Origin: Candidatus Aenigmatarchaeota archaeon
Lineage (GTDB): Archaea; Aenigmatarchaeota; Aenigmatarchaeia; PWEA01; JAGHBM01
Reading direction: 5' to 3'
DNA: 12,528 bases
Assembly: GCA_023133195.1 (NCBI GenBank)
Contig: JAGLWW010000011.1
Coordinates: forward strand, 1-12,528
Shown here: one piece after another, positions 7,415-12,528 of the stretch
Numbering within the stretch: position 1 is the first letter of the stretch
Layout of the letters: the number at the start of each line of letters is the position of its first letter
Program-made: the position numbers and the translations under genes
Notes under the pieces: model-generated
The model's input: the letters and a program-made list of their open reading frames with translations, nothing else
The model's database searches: none
What the model was told of the DNA's origin: nothing

Positions 7415-7938
7415 ATTCTTATATCCTCCATTGAAATTTTTAAGGTACAATCTTTGCAGAACTCATCTTTTTTGTCATCCACATAAGATATGGAACTAGA
7501 AAATGACATCACGCATAAAGGATTGGTACAATGTTTTAAACCAAACATATGACCAACTTCATGTACAACCTCCTTTAGAGTCCTGTTTATAAGCAATTCA
7601 AAATTTGCAGAATTTCCATAAAATTGCGGGTCAAGTCTGGCTGTGCTCACTATACATACATTTTCCTCAGTCAATCCAAAAACAAAGTTTAAGTCCTTAT
7701 AATATAAGTCATTTGAAGTAATTCCTACTACTTTGTCATCTTCTCCCTTTTCGTTTTTCAGGGTTTTTACAACAACTCCTGAATTATACTGGTTTTTGAA
7801 TTTATCATAGGAATCTTCAGGAATGTCAATTTTGCCTCCAAAATAGAACTTGTTCTTAAATCTTTTGTTCAGGTTATCAACTATTATATCCAGGATATTG
7901 GGTTGGATTTCCCCTACTTGCAAAATTTTTATCTTCAT
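7411..7938 (-). CDS. amzA: Archaemetzincin, zinc metallopeptidase
   Basis: A 175-residue metallopeptidase of the archaemetzincin family (peptidase M54). The catalytic zinc ligands are His126, His130 and His136, with Glu127 as general base, in HEVGHMFGLKH. A second, structural zinc site follows: Cys137, Cys142, Cys161 and Cys164. Met144 is the Met-turn methionine. The N terminus (MKIKILQVGEI) matches the family start, and the length is typical. There is no signal peptide, so it is cytosolic; natural substrates are not known. The ATG is 28 nt after a TATA-like box that sits in a perfect palindrome, and only 45 nt separate the tRNA-Phe end from this start. It is the first gene of an operon with EndA, which overlaps it by ATGA, and the CBS-HPF gene. 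Confidence 0.95.
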   Translation of the reverse strand: MKIKILQVGEIQPNILDIIVDNLNKRFKNKFYFGGKIDIPEDSYDKFKNQYNSGVVVKTLKNEKGEDDKVVGITSNDLYYKDLNFVFGLTEENVCIVSTARLDPQFYGNSANFELLINRTLKEVVHEVGHMFGLKHCTNPLCVMSFSSSISYVDDKKDEFCKDCTLKISMEDIRI

Positions 7939-7956
7939 TTTATCACTCTCATAAAG

Positions 7957-7975
7957 AGCTACATTATATGTAGCT
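7957..7975 (-). promoter_or_regulatory. TATA-like box inside a perfect inverted repeat before amzA
   Basis: AGCTACAT and ATGTAGCT form a perfect 8-bp inverted repeat around a 3-nt centre (7957-7964, 7965-7967, 7968-7975). Read on the minus strand, its middle is CATATAATG, a TATA-like box centred about 28 nt before the amzA ATG. The palindrome could be an operator that occludes the TATA-binding protein. It could also be a hairpin at the 3' end of the tRNA-Phe transcript, which ends 9 nt before it. Both readings are inference. Confidence 0.5.
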
Positions 7976-8000
7976 TAATTTGTTGGTGGGAAGGGTGGGA

Positions 8001-8034
8001 AACCCAAAGACGTACACCATATGTACATCGAGTT
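8001..8034 (-). other. tRNA-Phe intron 2, T-loop position 59/60 (34 nt)
   Basis: The T stem GTGGG/CCCAC is separated by 41 nt instead of the required 7, so 34 nt must leave. A good bulge-helix-bulge places the cuts. The flanking helix is the T stem, and the 4-bp central helix is TTCA/TGGG (two G-U pairs). The bulges are AA|A and TT|T. Within the intron is an 8-bp stem, GATGTACA/TGTACGTC, with a 5-nt loop. Splicing leaves TTCAAAT as T loop. The position is noncanonical. Confidence 0.82.
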
Positions 8035-8056
8035 TTTGAACCCACGACAACTACCT

Positions 8057-8094
8057 TACAGATTGACGCAGATAAAATCTGCGTCTTTTAGCTT
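8057..8094 (-). other. tRNA-Phe intron 1, canonical position 37/38 (38 nt)
   Basis: The intron follows G37 and precedes A38. It contains a perfect 9-bp hairpin, GACGCAGAT/ATCTGCGTC with a 3-nt loop (8065-8085). At the junction, the exon CTGA can pair with intron TCTG at three of four positions (one U-U mismatch), flanked by candidate bulges AG|A and TA|A. This is a relaxed rather than strict bulge-helix-bulge. The boundary could shift by one A. Confidence 0.85.
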
Positions 8095-8151
8095 CTTCAG
8101 GGTAGCGCTCTCCCAGGCTGAGCTACCTCCCCCTCAATATTTTTTGATTTC

Positions 8152-8161
8152 TTATTATTAA
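8152..8161 (-). promoter_or_regulatory. Possible TATA-like element before tRNA-Phe
   Basis: TTAATAATAA on the minus strand is centred about 24 nt before the 5' end of tRNA-Phe, in the 40-nt spacer behind tRNA-Asn. The distance suits an archaeal TATA box, but the whole spacer is AT-rich. The two tRNAs may instead be cotranscribed. Confidence 0.3.
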
Positions 8162-8189
8162 TTGTTTAATGTTGGCGCCTCGGGCAGGA

Positions 8190-8235
8190 ATTTGAAATTG
8201 GTTGCACAGGGATACACTTCGTGCAACTCAAACTC
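8190..8235 (-). other. tRNA-Asn intron 2, T-loop position 59/60 (46 nt)
   Basis: The T stem GCAGG/CCTGC encloses 53 nt instead of 7. Placed at 59/60, the junction has outer helix GCAGG/CCTGC, a central helix TTCA/TCAA with one C-C mismatch, bulges AA|G and AT|T, and inner helix AGTT/AATT. A 7-bp stem, GTTGCAC/GTGCAAC (8201-8207 with 8221-8227), follows beyond a 3-by-1 internal loop. Cuts one or two bases away (57/58, 58/59) would also leave a 7-nt T loop; 59/60 fits the fold best and matches the tRNA-Phe neighbour. Confidence 0.78.
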
Positions 8236-8264
8236 TTTGAACCTGCGATCTCTCGGTTAACAGC

Positions 8265-8295
8265 TTCGCTTCCTACACGGAGTATTGTGCAGAAT
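8265..8295 (-). other. tRNA-Asn intron 1, anticodon-stem position 30/31 (31 nt)
   Basis: This intron splits the anticodon stem one base pair from the loop. The junction folds as a near-ideal bulge-helix-bulge. The central helix is exon CGCT (positions 25-28) with intron AGCG, four Watson-Crick pairs. The bulges are CG|A and AA|G. The intron stem TTCTGCAC/GTGTAGGA has 8 pairs (two G-U), and the outer exon helix pairs at four of five positions. In the precursor, the last base of the D stem is engaged in the splicing fold. Confidence 0.87.
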
Positions 8296-8371
8296 CGAGC
8301 GCTCTTCCGCTGAGCTACCGAGGCATTTTTGAAGTATGTATTAATCTATGTCAATAATGGGTAACAAGAAG

Positions 8372-8378
8372 TATTTAA
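8372..8378 (-). promoter_or_regulatory. Possible TATA-like element before tRNA-Asn
   Basis: TTAAATA on the minus strand lies in the 58-nt spacer between the topoisomerase VI A stop and tRNA-Asn, centred about 51 nt before the tRNA. It would start transcription about 25 nt upstream of the mature 5' end, leaving a leader for RNase P. The match is short and in AT-rich sequence. Confidence 0.3.
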
Positions 8379-8382
8379 GTTT

Positions 8383-9471
8383 TTATTTTATCTTCACTCC
8401 TAATTCCTTGAACTTTGCAGGCAAATATTTGTCCACAACATATCTCAGTCCGTATTTTAGAAGAGCCTGCTGTTCAGCTTTCTTCTTAATCTCCTCCCAT
8501 GTCTTCAGTTCTTCCTGTAGTCTTTTGTCATTTTTATATCTCGGGTCTTTTTTAAGCTCTTTTATCCTCGTGAAATCCACATCCTTGAGCTTGTCTGACC
8601 TGAGCTTGTATTTTTTTATATCAGATGCAGTCACTCCAATCCATGTTGCCGAAGGGGTGGCCAGCATCCTGTTTACGTGTGCGGATTTTGCTGAACCAGC
8701 CATCACAACCATGGCTATATGAAGCCCCCACGGGTCACCGTCAGTGAATATAAAAACTGGAATATTTTTTATCTCGTTTATTCTTTTTATCAGTCTTCTG
8801 GTTGCACGTGTTGCCTGACCACCCAAGTTCACTAGGATTGCATTGAATTTTTCATGGGCATTTTCTTCCATCAATCTGTTGTACATACCAGCAGTTTCTA
8901 TTGCTATAATCATTTTGGCATTACAATTTTCAATCTCAGCCTCGCACATTCTTGGTCCTATCGTCTGACCATCCGCGGTTTGTAAACAATTTACTTTCAT
9001 CCATTTTCCTGCAGGATTTTTAAATTTTAGCGTAAGGTCCCCGTAGACAGAGCCACCCGGATTTGGTATTATATGTATGTCTTCTCTCGGTAGCCCTATT
9101 ATGGCTTCTATGTCTTCTATCAGGTTGTCAGATTCCTGCTGTTCGTCGAACTTCAGTTTTTCTCCCCATGATTCGGATATATAATACAAACCTCTCTTGG
9201 TTTCATGCTTCGTGCCACCAACAAGTCCTTTACAAAAAGAAGCTACTTTGAGCATCTGGGCCAGTGGTTTTACGTGTCTGACATTTCCAGCACTTCTTGT
9301 AACAGTCTTGTCACCAAGAACATAACAAAGATATTTGGGGTCAAATACTATGTTATTTGTTACTCTGGCCGGTACACTAATATTAGGGACTTTCCCTCTC
9401 TTTGCATCCTCTATTATTTTCTTACCTATGTCTTCCAGATTTTTTTTGATTTCATTACCTTTTTTTGCCAT
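8383..9471 (-). CDS. top6A: DNA topoisomerase VI subunit A
   Basis: The DNA-cleaving subunit of the type IIB topoisomerase (A2B2), related to Spo11. It relaxes and decatenates DNA with ATP. The 362-residue protein has a winged-helix region with the catalytic tyrosine in TKRGLYYISE (91-100; Tyr97 by comparison with Spo11). It also has a Toprim domain with Glu192 in AIETAGMY and Asp244/Asp246 in TDGDPWG. The ATG at 9471 is preferred over the in-frame TTG at 9477. AAGGAT about 10 nt upstream serves as ribosome-binding site, and the start overlaps the end of the B-subunit gene by 17 nt, so the two are translationally coupled. It is the last protein gene before the tRNA pair. Length and motifs are complete. 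Confidence 0.97.
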   Translation of the reverse strand: MAKKGNEIKKNLEDIGKKIIEDAKRGKVPNISVPARVTNNIVFDPKYLCYVLGDKTVTRSAGNVRHVKPLAQMLKVASFCKGLVGGTKHETKRGLYYISESWGEKLKFDEQQESDNLIEDIEAIIGLPREDIHIIPNPGGSVYGDLTLKFKNPAGKWMKVNCLQTADGQTIGPRMCEAEIENCNAKMIIAIETAGMYNRLMEENAHEKFNAILVNLGGQATRATRRLIKRINEIKNIPVFIFTDGDPWGLHIAMVVMAGSAKSAHVNRMLATPSATWIGVTASDIKKYKLRSDKLKDVDFTRIKELKKDPRYKNDKRLQEELKTWEEIKKKAEQQALLKYGLRYVVDKYLPAKFKELGVKIK

Positions 9472-11047
9472 ATTCAATCAAATCCTTTTTTATTACTTTG
9501 TCTATTATAGGTTTTGCATCTATTTTTGTTTTTACTTCAGCTAATTCTTTCGCATTTTCGATTATAAGTGGGATATAACTTTCAAATATGTTTAATCTCT
9601 CCGTTTCTCTCTTTACTTTGGTCTGCTTTCTTATATGTCTTAACATTTTTCTGGCGCAATCCTGCAAGGCAAGTTTCATTTCTTTTATTATCTCTGGATA
9701 GTTGGCTATGGATTCCTTGCTTTCTGATGTGTAAGGTACCCATGCAGATGCTATATGAACTGCAATTATTGCAGGACCCCGTGGTATACTTCCCGATGAT
9801 TGTTCCAATCCATATCTTCTCCATTTTATTGATGAAATGGACTTGGTTATCGAACAACCTGAAGGTTCGTATAAAAGAGGTATCTTGTTTGCAAATCTCA
9901 TTACCTTTACTTGATCTGATTTTCCCTCCTCGTTTTTCTTTTCTTTCAGTTCTCCTCCATAAGCCAGTCCTGCTTCTATCTGGAATGGTATACCTCTGTA
10001 GACAGAAGGTTCTCTTGTTATAGTAGTCACGAATTCTGCATTTATTTCCTTGCTTATGCCTTGTTCGAGCAGTTTGTCTCCTATAGGAGATAAGCAATCT
10101 GTAGGCGGTCTCATAAGTTTTACTCTCTGCATTGCTTTGATTAGGTTCTGCTGGGCTTTGTGGTCAAGGTTTTTTGGATTATCTTCCGGTTTCAAAGCAG
10201 CCAATCTACATATCTCTTCAGATGATGTAGAACCTATTCTGCAAAATTCATTTTGCAAAAATCCGGACAAGTTTCTGGATTTAGTATTTTTAAGCATCCT
10301 TATGAGTATGCCCAGTTCAACTCCGTACGGATGAGGTTTTATCTCTTTTGGTCTTTTAGATAGCTTGTTTATCACTCTTGGAAAATCAAATTTTTCTCCA
10401 ATCGGTGATTTATAAGTTATGTGTGCCCATGGATTTACAATAGCTGTTTGCTTCAGGTATTCATCAGCAGAATGATATCTTTGTATATATTTTCCTTCAA
10501 GAATCATGATTATTTTAGTTCCTGTGTGTTTCATACCGTCATCTATTAAATCTTCCTTTATTATTTCGGGTTCGTTTTTTATAGTGTCAATTTTTAGATG
10601 GAATACATGGGTTTTTCCCTTTGCTTTTGGTTTGCTATAAATTACGGCAGGGTAACCCGTTGTGAGCTGAGAATATAAAACAGATGAAGAAATGCCTATT
10701 CCCTGCTGCCCTCTGCTCTGTCTCAAACGGTGAAACTTGGAACCATAAAGAAGTTTTGCAAATATTTTTGGTATTTGTTCCCTTAGAATTCCCGGTCCAT
10801 TATCTTCTACAGTCACTTGATACCTGTTCTCTTCCAGTTGTTTAATATCAACATCTATGTCAGGAAGAATATTGGCCTCCTCACAGGCGTCAAGTGCATT
10901 ATCCACAGCTTCTTTGACCACAGTTAGCAATGACTTTGTCGGGTTGTCAAATCCCAGTAAATGTCTGTTTTTTTCAAAGAACTCCGCCACGGATATGGCT
11001 CTCTGTTCCTTTGCCATTTCTACTGCTGTTTTTATTTTATCGGTCAT
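9455..11047 (-). CDS. top6B: DNA topoisomerase VI subunit B
   Basis: The ATPase subunit of topoisomerase VI. It dimerises on ATP binding to capture the DNA segment passed through the A-subunit break. The 530-residue protein has a GHKL ATPase domain with the N box EAVDNALDA (46-54), DNGPG (82-86) and GQQGIGIS (113-120). A helix-two-turn-helix region lies at about 240-285 (GILIRMLKNT, then SGFLQNEF). The transducer domain (about 310-480) includes RFANKIPLLYE and the WRRYG loop (409-413). The start is ATG 11047, giving MTDKIKTAVEMAKEQRAISV. The longer frame from 11095 lies almost wholly inside the preceding KH gene. The overlap with that gene is 11 nt, and GGTG about 6 nt upstream can serve as ribosome-binding site. 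Length is normal for an archaeal subunit. Confidence 0.97.
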   Translation of the reverse strand: MTDKIKTAVEMAKEQRAISVAEFFEKNRHLLGFDNPTKSLLTVVKEAVDNALDACEEANILPDIDVDIKQLEENRYQVTVEDNGPGILREQIPKIFAKLLYGSKFHRLRQSRGQQGIGISSSVLYSQLTTGYPAVIYSKPKAKGKTHVFHLKIDTIKNEPEIIKEDLIDDGMKHTGTKIIMILEGKYIQRYHSADEYLKQTAIVNPWAHITYKSPIGEKFDFPRVINKLSKRPKEIKPHPYGVELGILIRMLKNTKSRNLSGFLQNEFCRIGSTSSEEICRLAALKPEDNPKNLDHKAQQNLIKAMQRVKLMRPPTDCLSPIGDKLLEQGISKEINAEFVTTITREPSVYRGIPFQIEAGLAYGGELKEKKNEEGKSDQVKVMRFANKIPLLYEPSGCSITKSISSIKWRRYGLEQSSGSIPRGPAIIAVHIASAWVPYTSESKESIANYPEIIKEMKLALQDCARKMLRHIRKQTKVKRETERLNIFESYIPLIIENAKELAEVKTKIDAKPIIDKVIKKDLIEYGKKR

Positions 11048-11525
11048 CAAAACACCTATATAAAAAATTATAAACTTTATTATGTTTGGATCCATTTATA
11101 AGCATTTCTATTGCTTCCCTTACAAATGAAATTTTTTCAGAGTAAGCTATTATTGAAACAGTTTTCCCGTAAACTGATATAATACTGTCACTTATTTCTT
11201 CAATTTTTTCCCTGGTTTTCCCTTCTCTTCCTATTAACCTTCCTTTTATTCTTTTCAATCCCTTTTCAGTGTTTTGGTATTCTTTAAGGTTTATAACATA
11301 TAAAATGCTTTCGTCGTTCAAAAGTCGGAAAGCCTTTTGTGGACTAAATCCCCTTCCTATTGCCTTTACAATGTCCTTGGTTTTCCATACATCAAGTGGC
11401 TCTCCTTCTATTTTAACTTTTTTGTCTTCAACAACTACCTTCGCTTTGGTTTTATTTCCTAAATCTTTGATGCATGATTTTATTACACCAATCCTTTCTT
11501 CAGGAATTTTCACATTTTTTATCAT
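11037..11525 (-). CDS. Dim2/Pno1-like KH-domain RNA-binding protein
   Basis: Probably the archaeal homologue of Dim2/Pno1, which binds near the 3' end of 16S rRNA during small-subunit maturation. The protein has 162 residues. The second KH domain (about 90-150) is intact, with the IGREGKT loop (98-104). The first (about 5-60) keeps the family start KIPEERIGVIK and later KIEGEPLDVWKTKDIVKAIGRGFSP, but the expected GxxG loop is missing: after RIGV comes IKSCIKDLGNK, apparently shortened by about six residues. The RGFSPQKAFRLL segment between the domains is characteristic. Its ATG is 8 nt after the aIF1A stop with GGGAAAG shortly upstream, and its end overlaps top6B. Neighbours in translation and ribosome biogenesis support the role. 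KRR1-like KH proteins are a close alternative. Confidence 0.87.
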   Translation of the reverse strand: MIKNVKIPEERIGVIKSCIKDLGNKTKAKVVVEDKKVKIEGEPLDVWKTKDIVKAIGRGFSPQKAFRLLNDESILYVINLKEYQNTEKGLKRIKGRLIGREGKTREKIEEISDSIISVYGKTVSIIAYSEKISFVREAIEMLINGSKHNKVYNFLYRCFDDR

Positions 11526-11533
11526 GTCTTTCC

Positions 11534-11821
11534 CTATAAATTATTTAAATAGCCCCTTCTCTTCATAAATTCTACTTCCGTTTTTGTATATCTCCAGACG
11601 AGATCTCCTCTGGAGTCTGACTGTGTATCCCAGGGTTTTATAATCACCACGTCATCTACTCTTGTCCACACCCTTTTTTTGAGTTTTCCAGGTATTCTAC
11701 ATATTCTTTCTTTTCCATCTTCACATTCAACCATGAGTCTGTTGGCACCAAGAAGATTTACAACCCTTCCAAGCATATCACCTTCTCTCGGAGTTCTGAT
11801 TCTTGTTATCGGTTGTTCCAT
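11534..11821 (-). CDS. Translation initiation factor aIF1A
   Basis: Archaeal counterpart of eIF1A, which binds the A site of the small ribosomal subunit and helps initiator tRNA placement and start-codon selection. The 95-residue OB-fold protein begins with a short basic tail (MEQPITRIRTPREGD). The strands LGRVVNLLGANRLMVECEDG (17-36), RICRIPGKLKKRVW (39-52) and DVVIIKPWD (57-65) follow, and the C-terminal segment is DLVWRYTKTEVEFMKRRG. These are hallmark eIF1A sequences, and the length suits the archaeal form, which lacks long eukaryotic tails. The ATG is 4 nt after the NMD3 stop, within GTGATTTTATG, where GTGAT can act as ribosome-binding site. Confidence 0.96.
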   Translation of the reverse strand: MEQPITRIRTPREGDMLGRVVNLLGANRLMVECEDGKERICRIPGKLKKRVWTRVDDVVIIKPWDTQSDSRGDLVWRYTKTEVEFMKRRGYLNNL

Positions 11822-11825
11822 AAAA

Positions 11826-12476
11826 TCACAATCTAACTAGTACAGTATTCCTATATAAATCCCTACCGTCTTTTTTTGTAACCAATGTATAAGACCTTTT
11901 TATTTCTTTTGTTTTTGGCAGGCTTTTTAGCACATACTTCAAAATTTTTTTGGGTGTAAAATATATGTCCACCCCATTTTTATTCTGTTCAATTTTTGTT
12001 ATAACACCTTTTTTACTTATTATATTTTTCAATATATTTAGAGAGTTCTCTATCTTTTTTTTATCCCCCGACCTTATTTGTAGCACGGCCTCATAATATC
12101 CTCCCCTGACTTTTCCACATACTTCACATAATCTTTTCTTTATCATTATTTTTGTTTCAAGTATCTCCTTTTTTTCAATTTTACCTTCCATCAAGCCAGA
12201 AACTTCTATCTTCACTATATCGTTTCTTTCCGTGATTTTAATGTCTTTGATTTTTCCATTGGTTTTAATGTTTTTCATGATTATTTTTTCAACTTCTTTT
12301 TCATCGAATTTTCTGATTCTTGCTCCTTCAATCTTTCCGCAGTCGCTACAAACTTTAATTTTTATTTTTTCAGGTATTTCTGCCAGTTTATTTTTCTTTC
12401 CAAAACATGACTCACAAAGTCCGTTAAAAAGGACATCAGTTTCTTTTCCGCAGGCTGGACAAAATTTTGGTTTCAT
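11826..12476 (-). CDS. NMD3 homologue, 60S/50S biogenesis factor
   Basis: Archaeal NMD3-family protein, homologous to the eukaryotic large-subunit export adaptor; in archaea it is expected to bind the large ribosomal subunit during maturation. The 216-residue protein begins with a treble-clef zinc site, CPAC at C6/C9 and CESC at C21/C24. A second pair of CxxC motifs follows, C43/C46 in CSDCG and C117/C120 in CEVCG. The stretch RGGYYEAVLQIR (124-135) is a family signature. A KH-like alpha/beta region (about 136-185) follows, then a short beta C terminus, without the longer tail of eukaryotic forms. The ATG is 27 nt after a TATA-like box with no ribosome-binding site, suggesting a leaderless first gene of the NMD3, aIF1A, KH, top6B, top6A operon. 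Confidence 0.92.
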   Translation of the reverse strand: MKPKFCPACGKETDVLFNGLCESCFGKKNKLAEIPEKIKIKVCSDCGKIEGARIRKFDEKEVEKIIMKNIKTNGKIKDIKITERNDIVKIEVSGLMEGKIEKKEILETKIMIKKRLCEVCGKVRGGYYEAVLQIRSGDKKKIENSLNILKNIISKKGVITKIEQNKNGVDIYFTPKKILKYVLKSLPKTKEIKRSYTLVTKKDGRDLYRNTVLVRL

Positions 12477-12498
12477 AAAAAGAATTTGTTTTGAATGC

Positions 12499-12508
12499 TT
12501 ATATTTTT
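12499..12508 (-). promoter_or_regulatory. TATA-like box for the NMD3-aIF1A-KH-top6BA operon
   Basis: AAAAATATAA on the minus strand is centred about 27 nt before the NMD3 ATG, and no Shine-Dalgarno sequence precedes that ATG. This fits a leaderless operon transcript. Upstream sequence ends at the window edge, so a BRE or further elements cannot be judged. Confidence 0.5.
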
Positions 12509-12528
12509 AGAAACAAAATTAAATTTGC

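Larger units (their letters stand above)
7984..8132 (-). tRNA. tRNA-Phe (GAA) with two introns
   Basis: After removal of two introns this gives a 77-nt tRNA. The acceptor stem is GGGGAGG/CCTTCCC with one G-U pair, and it carries discriminator A and encoded CCA. The D arm is GCTC/GAGC with a 9-nt loop. The anticodon stem is CTACC/GGTAG with loop CTGAAGA, giving anticodon GAA. The variable loop is TTGTC, the T stem GTGGG/CCCAC and the T loop TTCAAAT. The exons are 8132-8095, 8056-8035 and 8000-7984. All stems pair, and the 149-nt gene equals 77 plus introns of 38 and 34 nt. It lies 40 nt after tRNA-Asn on the same strand and probably shares or neighbours its promoter. Confidence 0.93.
8173..8324 (-). 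tRNA. tRNA-Asn (GTT) with two introns
   Basis: The precursor is 152 nt and rebuilds a 75-nt tRNA. The acceptor stem is GCCTCGG/CCGAGGC, with discriminator G and encoded CCA. The D arm is GCTC/GAGC with a 7-nt loop. The anticodon stem is CTCGG/CCGAG around loop CTGTTAA, the usual Asn loop with anticodon GTT. The variable loop is AGATC, the T stem GCAGG/CCTGC and the T loop TTCAAAT. The exons are 8324-8296, 8264-8236 and 8189-8173. The pairing of the anticodon stem works only if the first intron lies between positions 30 and 31, because G31 comes from the second exon. Removal of 31 and 46 nt accounts for the length exactly. Confidence 0.93.

Noticed and set aside
6842..7486. Plus-strand open frames opposite endA.
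   Set aside because: They are antisense to a gene with clear family motifs and contain no recognisable protein sequence.
8284..8296. Apparent anticodon CTG (Gln) or GCA (Cys) in the unspliced tRNA-Asn sequence ATTCTGCA.
   Set aside because: These bases are in the intron. Neither reading gives a purine at 37 or a paired 31-39 position, whereas splicing at 30/31 restores a full stem and the standard Asn loop with GTT.
7957..8324. Inverted repeats in the tRNA region as a CRISPR, attachment site or mobile element end.
   Set aside because: The hairpins differ in sequence, are accounted for by tRNA introns or the amzA promoter palindrome, and no integrase or direct repeat of the tRNA 3' end is present.
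9582..10097. A 171-codon open frame on the minus strand inside top6B.
   Set aside because: It lies wholly within a well-conserved gene in another frame, has Arg/Lys/Thr-rich low-complexity content and no initiation signals.
1..12528. CRISPR arrays, insertion sequences, phage genes or defence systems.
   Set aside because: No regularly spaced direct repeats, transposase motifs or phage-type genes were seen on either strand.

Overview
The window comes from an AT-rich archaeon. The evidence is an archaeal/eukaryotic-type glycyl-tRNA synthetase, both subunits of DNA topoisomerase VI, aIF1A, an NMD3 homologue, a Dim2/Pno1-like KH protein, a tRNA-splicing endonuclease, archaemetzincin, and tRNA genes with bulge-helix-bulge introns and encoded CCA. 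Several TATA-like boxes lie about 26-30 nt before the start codon, as in leaderless archaeal transcripts. The small proteins and AT richness would suit a DPANN or small euryarchaeal lineage, but the sequence alone does not settle which.

Plus strand, 1-5737. A tight three-gene cluster (1-3580) begins inside a GT4-type glycosyltransferase cut by the window edge. It continues with a 719-residue protein containing a predicted alpha/alpha-toroid domain and ends with a GT2 glycosyltransferase; this is probably a surface-glycan or glycolipid locus. Glycyl-tRNA synthetase (3606-5078) and an unrecognised 207-residue protein (5114-5737) follow, each with its own TATA-like element.

Minus strand, 12476 down to 5724. 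The upstream operon encodes NMD3, aIF1A, a Dim2/Pno1-like KH protein and topoisomerase VI B and A, joining ribosome biogenesis and translation initiation to DNA topology. Next come tRNA-Asn(GUU) and tRNA-Phe(GAA). A second operon follows: archaemetzincin, tRNA-splicing endonuclease EndA, and a four-CBS protein with a C-terminal domain resembling hibernation-promoting factor. This operon meets the 207-residue gene tail to tail with a 14-nt overlap.

The most unusual part is 7984-8324. Each tRNA is split by two introns. Both have an intron in the T-loop at 59/60; tRNA-Asn also has one inside the anticodon stem at 30/31, and tRNA-Phe has one at the canonical 37/38. The pieces rebuild normal 75- and 77-nt cloverleaves, and three of the four junctions form recognisable bulge-helix-bulge folds. 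The endonuclease expected to process them is encoded about 570 nt downstream, and it appears to lack the usual catalytic lysine.
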